This document shows, one piece after another, positions 62,818 to 64,000 of a stretch of DNA of 64,000 nt; position 1 is the stretch's first letter, and each line of letters opens with the position of its first letter. The DNA comes from Taudactylus pleione (Eukaryota; Chordata; Amphibia; Anura; Myobatrachidae). A model generated the notes under the pieces. That model was given only the letters and a program-made list of their open reading frames with translations, was not told the origin of the DNA and did not search any database. Location of the stretch: contig JAUIMM010002008.1 in assembly GCA_031769625.1 (NCBI GenBank), positions 1 to 64,000 of the forward strand. The letters run 5' to 3'. The position numbers were made by a program, and so were the translations under genes.

Positions 62818-63185
62818 CAAGTCTCCGGGACCATAGAATGGGCACCATATTTCCAGTGATTTTTAAAGTGTGCTAGTGCAAATCTCTAGGACATGGAGGT
62901 AGGGTCATTTTCCAGGTGATTGTGCAATGCTGCCGATACAGGACCCCAGAGAGGTGAATTTAATAATTAAGTGCAGGGTGTGTGATGTGGGCACCACACA
63001 CCCTGCACCCACTGTAGATACGCCACTAACTACAGGGTCAACGTTATGTGGAAAAATGGGCATTAATATGGAGCTGGTCCGTTAGTGCACATATACAGGT
63101 CCATAACACAATAGCAGCACGTCCTGGTGGCATCCTATGGCGGTGCCACAGTCACAGCTCTCAGTACAACACATCCTGCTGCTAC
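62818..63185. other. Single-copy spacer between minisatellites
   Basis: No coding region, RNA gene or mobile element was recognised here. The left part begins as the 21-bp array ends, and the right part leads into the 53-bp array. It contains one good hairpin, listed separately. Confidence 0.7.
62971..63008. other. 14-bp perfect stem hairpin
   Basis: GTGCAGGGTGTGTG (62971-62984) pairs perfectly with CACACACCCTGCAC (62995-63008) across a 10-base loop. Its function is unknown; it may mark an old MITE core. No T-run follows. Confidence 0.8.
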
Positions 63186-64000
63186 TGTGTGACCATGGTG
63201 ATTGCAGGGCTGCACGCTGGATGCTATATACCTGCTAATGTGTGACCACGGTGATTACAGGGCTGCACGCTGGATGCTATATACCTGCTAATGTGTGACC
63301 ATGGTGATTGCAGGGCTGCACGCTGGATGCTATATACCTGCTAATGTGTGACCACGGTGATTGCAGGGCTGCACGCTGGATGCTATATACCTGCTAATGT
63401 GTGACCATGGTGATTGCTGGGCTGCACGCTGGATGTTATATACCTGCTAATGTGTGACCATGGTGATTGCAGGGCTGCACGCTGGATGCTATATACCTGC
63501 TAATGTGTGACCATGGTGATTGCAGGGCTGCACGCTGGATGCTATATACCTGCTAATGTGTGACCATGGTGATTGCAGGGCTGCACGCTGGATGCTATAT
63601 ACCTGCTAATGTGTGACCATGGTGATTGCTGGGCTGCACGCTGGATGTTATATACCTGCTAATGTGTGACCATGGTGATTGCAGGGCTGCACGCTGGATG
63701 CTATATACCTGCTAATGTGTGACCATGGTGATTGCAGGGCTGCACGCTGGATGCTATATACCTGCTAATGTGTGACCATGGTGATTACAGGGCTGTACGC
63801 TGGATGTTATATACCTGCTAATGTGTGACCATGGTGATTGCAGTGCTGCACGCTATATACCTGGTAATGTGTGACCATGGTGATTACAGGGCTGCACGCT
63901 GGATGTTATATACCTGCTAATGTGTGACCACGGTGATTGCAGGGCTGCACGCTGGGTGTTATATACCTGCTAATGTGTAACCATGGTGATTGCAGGGCTG
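63186..64000. repeat. 53-bp minisatellite, runs off the window
   Basis: The 53-bp unit reads TGTGTGACCATGGTGATTGC, then AGGGCTGCACGCTGGATGCT, then ATATACCTGCTAA. About 15 copies lie in the window. Variation is slight: CCACGG/CCATGG (a CpG/TpG switch), GCAGGG/GCTGGG, GATTGC/GATTAC, GATGCT/GATGTT. A pair of units carrying GCTGGG plus GATGTT recurs at about 63415 and 63627, which points to a four-unit higher-order duplication. One unit near 63838-63865 lacks GGATGCT-type sequence. Confidence 0.97.

Noticed and set aside
60998..62848. 616-codon His/Thr/Ala-rich protein on the minus strand
   Set aside because: All three frames of the strand are open across the 21-bp repeat, and variation follows CpG decay rather than codon position.

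Overview
The window looks like non-genic, repeat-dense vertebrate DNA, most likely from an amphibian (frog) with a large genome. No host gene was recognised. The assignment rests on the company of elements: a DIRS-type tyrosine-recombinase retrotransposon, a Ty3/Gypsy element with integrase upstream of reverse transcriptase, a near full-length L1-type LINE, hAT-like and hairpin-rich MITEs, and long satellites. The genus cannot be told from the sequence alone.

Layout. (1) Positions 1-40729 are one uninterrupted satellite array, about 600 copies of a 66-75 bp unit (67 bp commonest), with several layers of higher-order duplication: segments of 956, 1435, 1662, 2566, 3505, 4415 and about 6806 bp are repeated nearly verbatim. 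One unit piece is inverted (9528-9561). (2) Positions 40730-60040 are a nest of transposable elements. The host is a decayed plus-strand DIRS-like element in three pieces: leader 40730-43428, leader/gag/RNase H/recombinase 49025-51836, and recombinase end plus terminal repeats 59382-60040. A hairpin-rich MITE (42417-43147) and a minus-strand Gypsy element (43429-48876) sit in its leader. The Gypsy element is itself split by an unclassified insertion (44221-45083) and another hairpin-rich MITE (46561-47487). A minus-strand L1 (51848-59370) lies in the recombinase gene between 11-bp target-site duplications and carries a 151-bp hAT-like MITE with a perfect 8-bp duplication. (3) Positions 60318-64000 hold three further minisatellites: a G-rich telomere-like array, a 21-bp CpG-rich array and a 53-bp array running off the window edge.

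No gene acts for a host. The protein-coding remains are retrotransposon genes, all interrupted by frameshifts, stops or insertions, although several catalytic motifs survive (Gypsy integrase D,D35E, Gypsy YLDD, L1 FADD, L1 endonuclease residues). The nesting gives a relative chronology: DIRS first; then Gypsy, the leader MITE and L1; then the insertions inside Gypsy and L1. The many open frames inside the arrays come from repeat periods that are multiples of three and are not called as genes.
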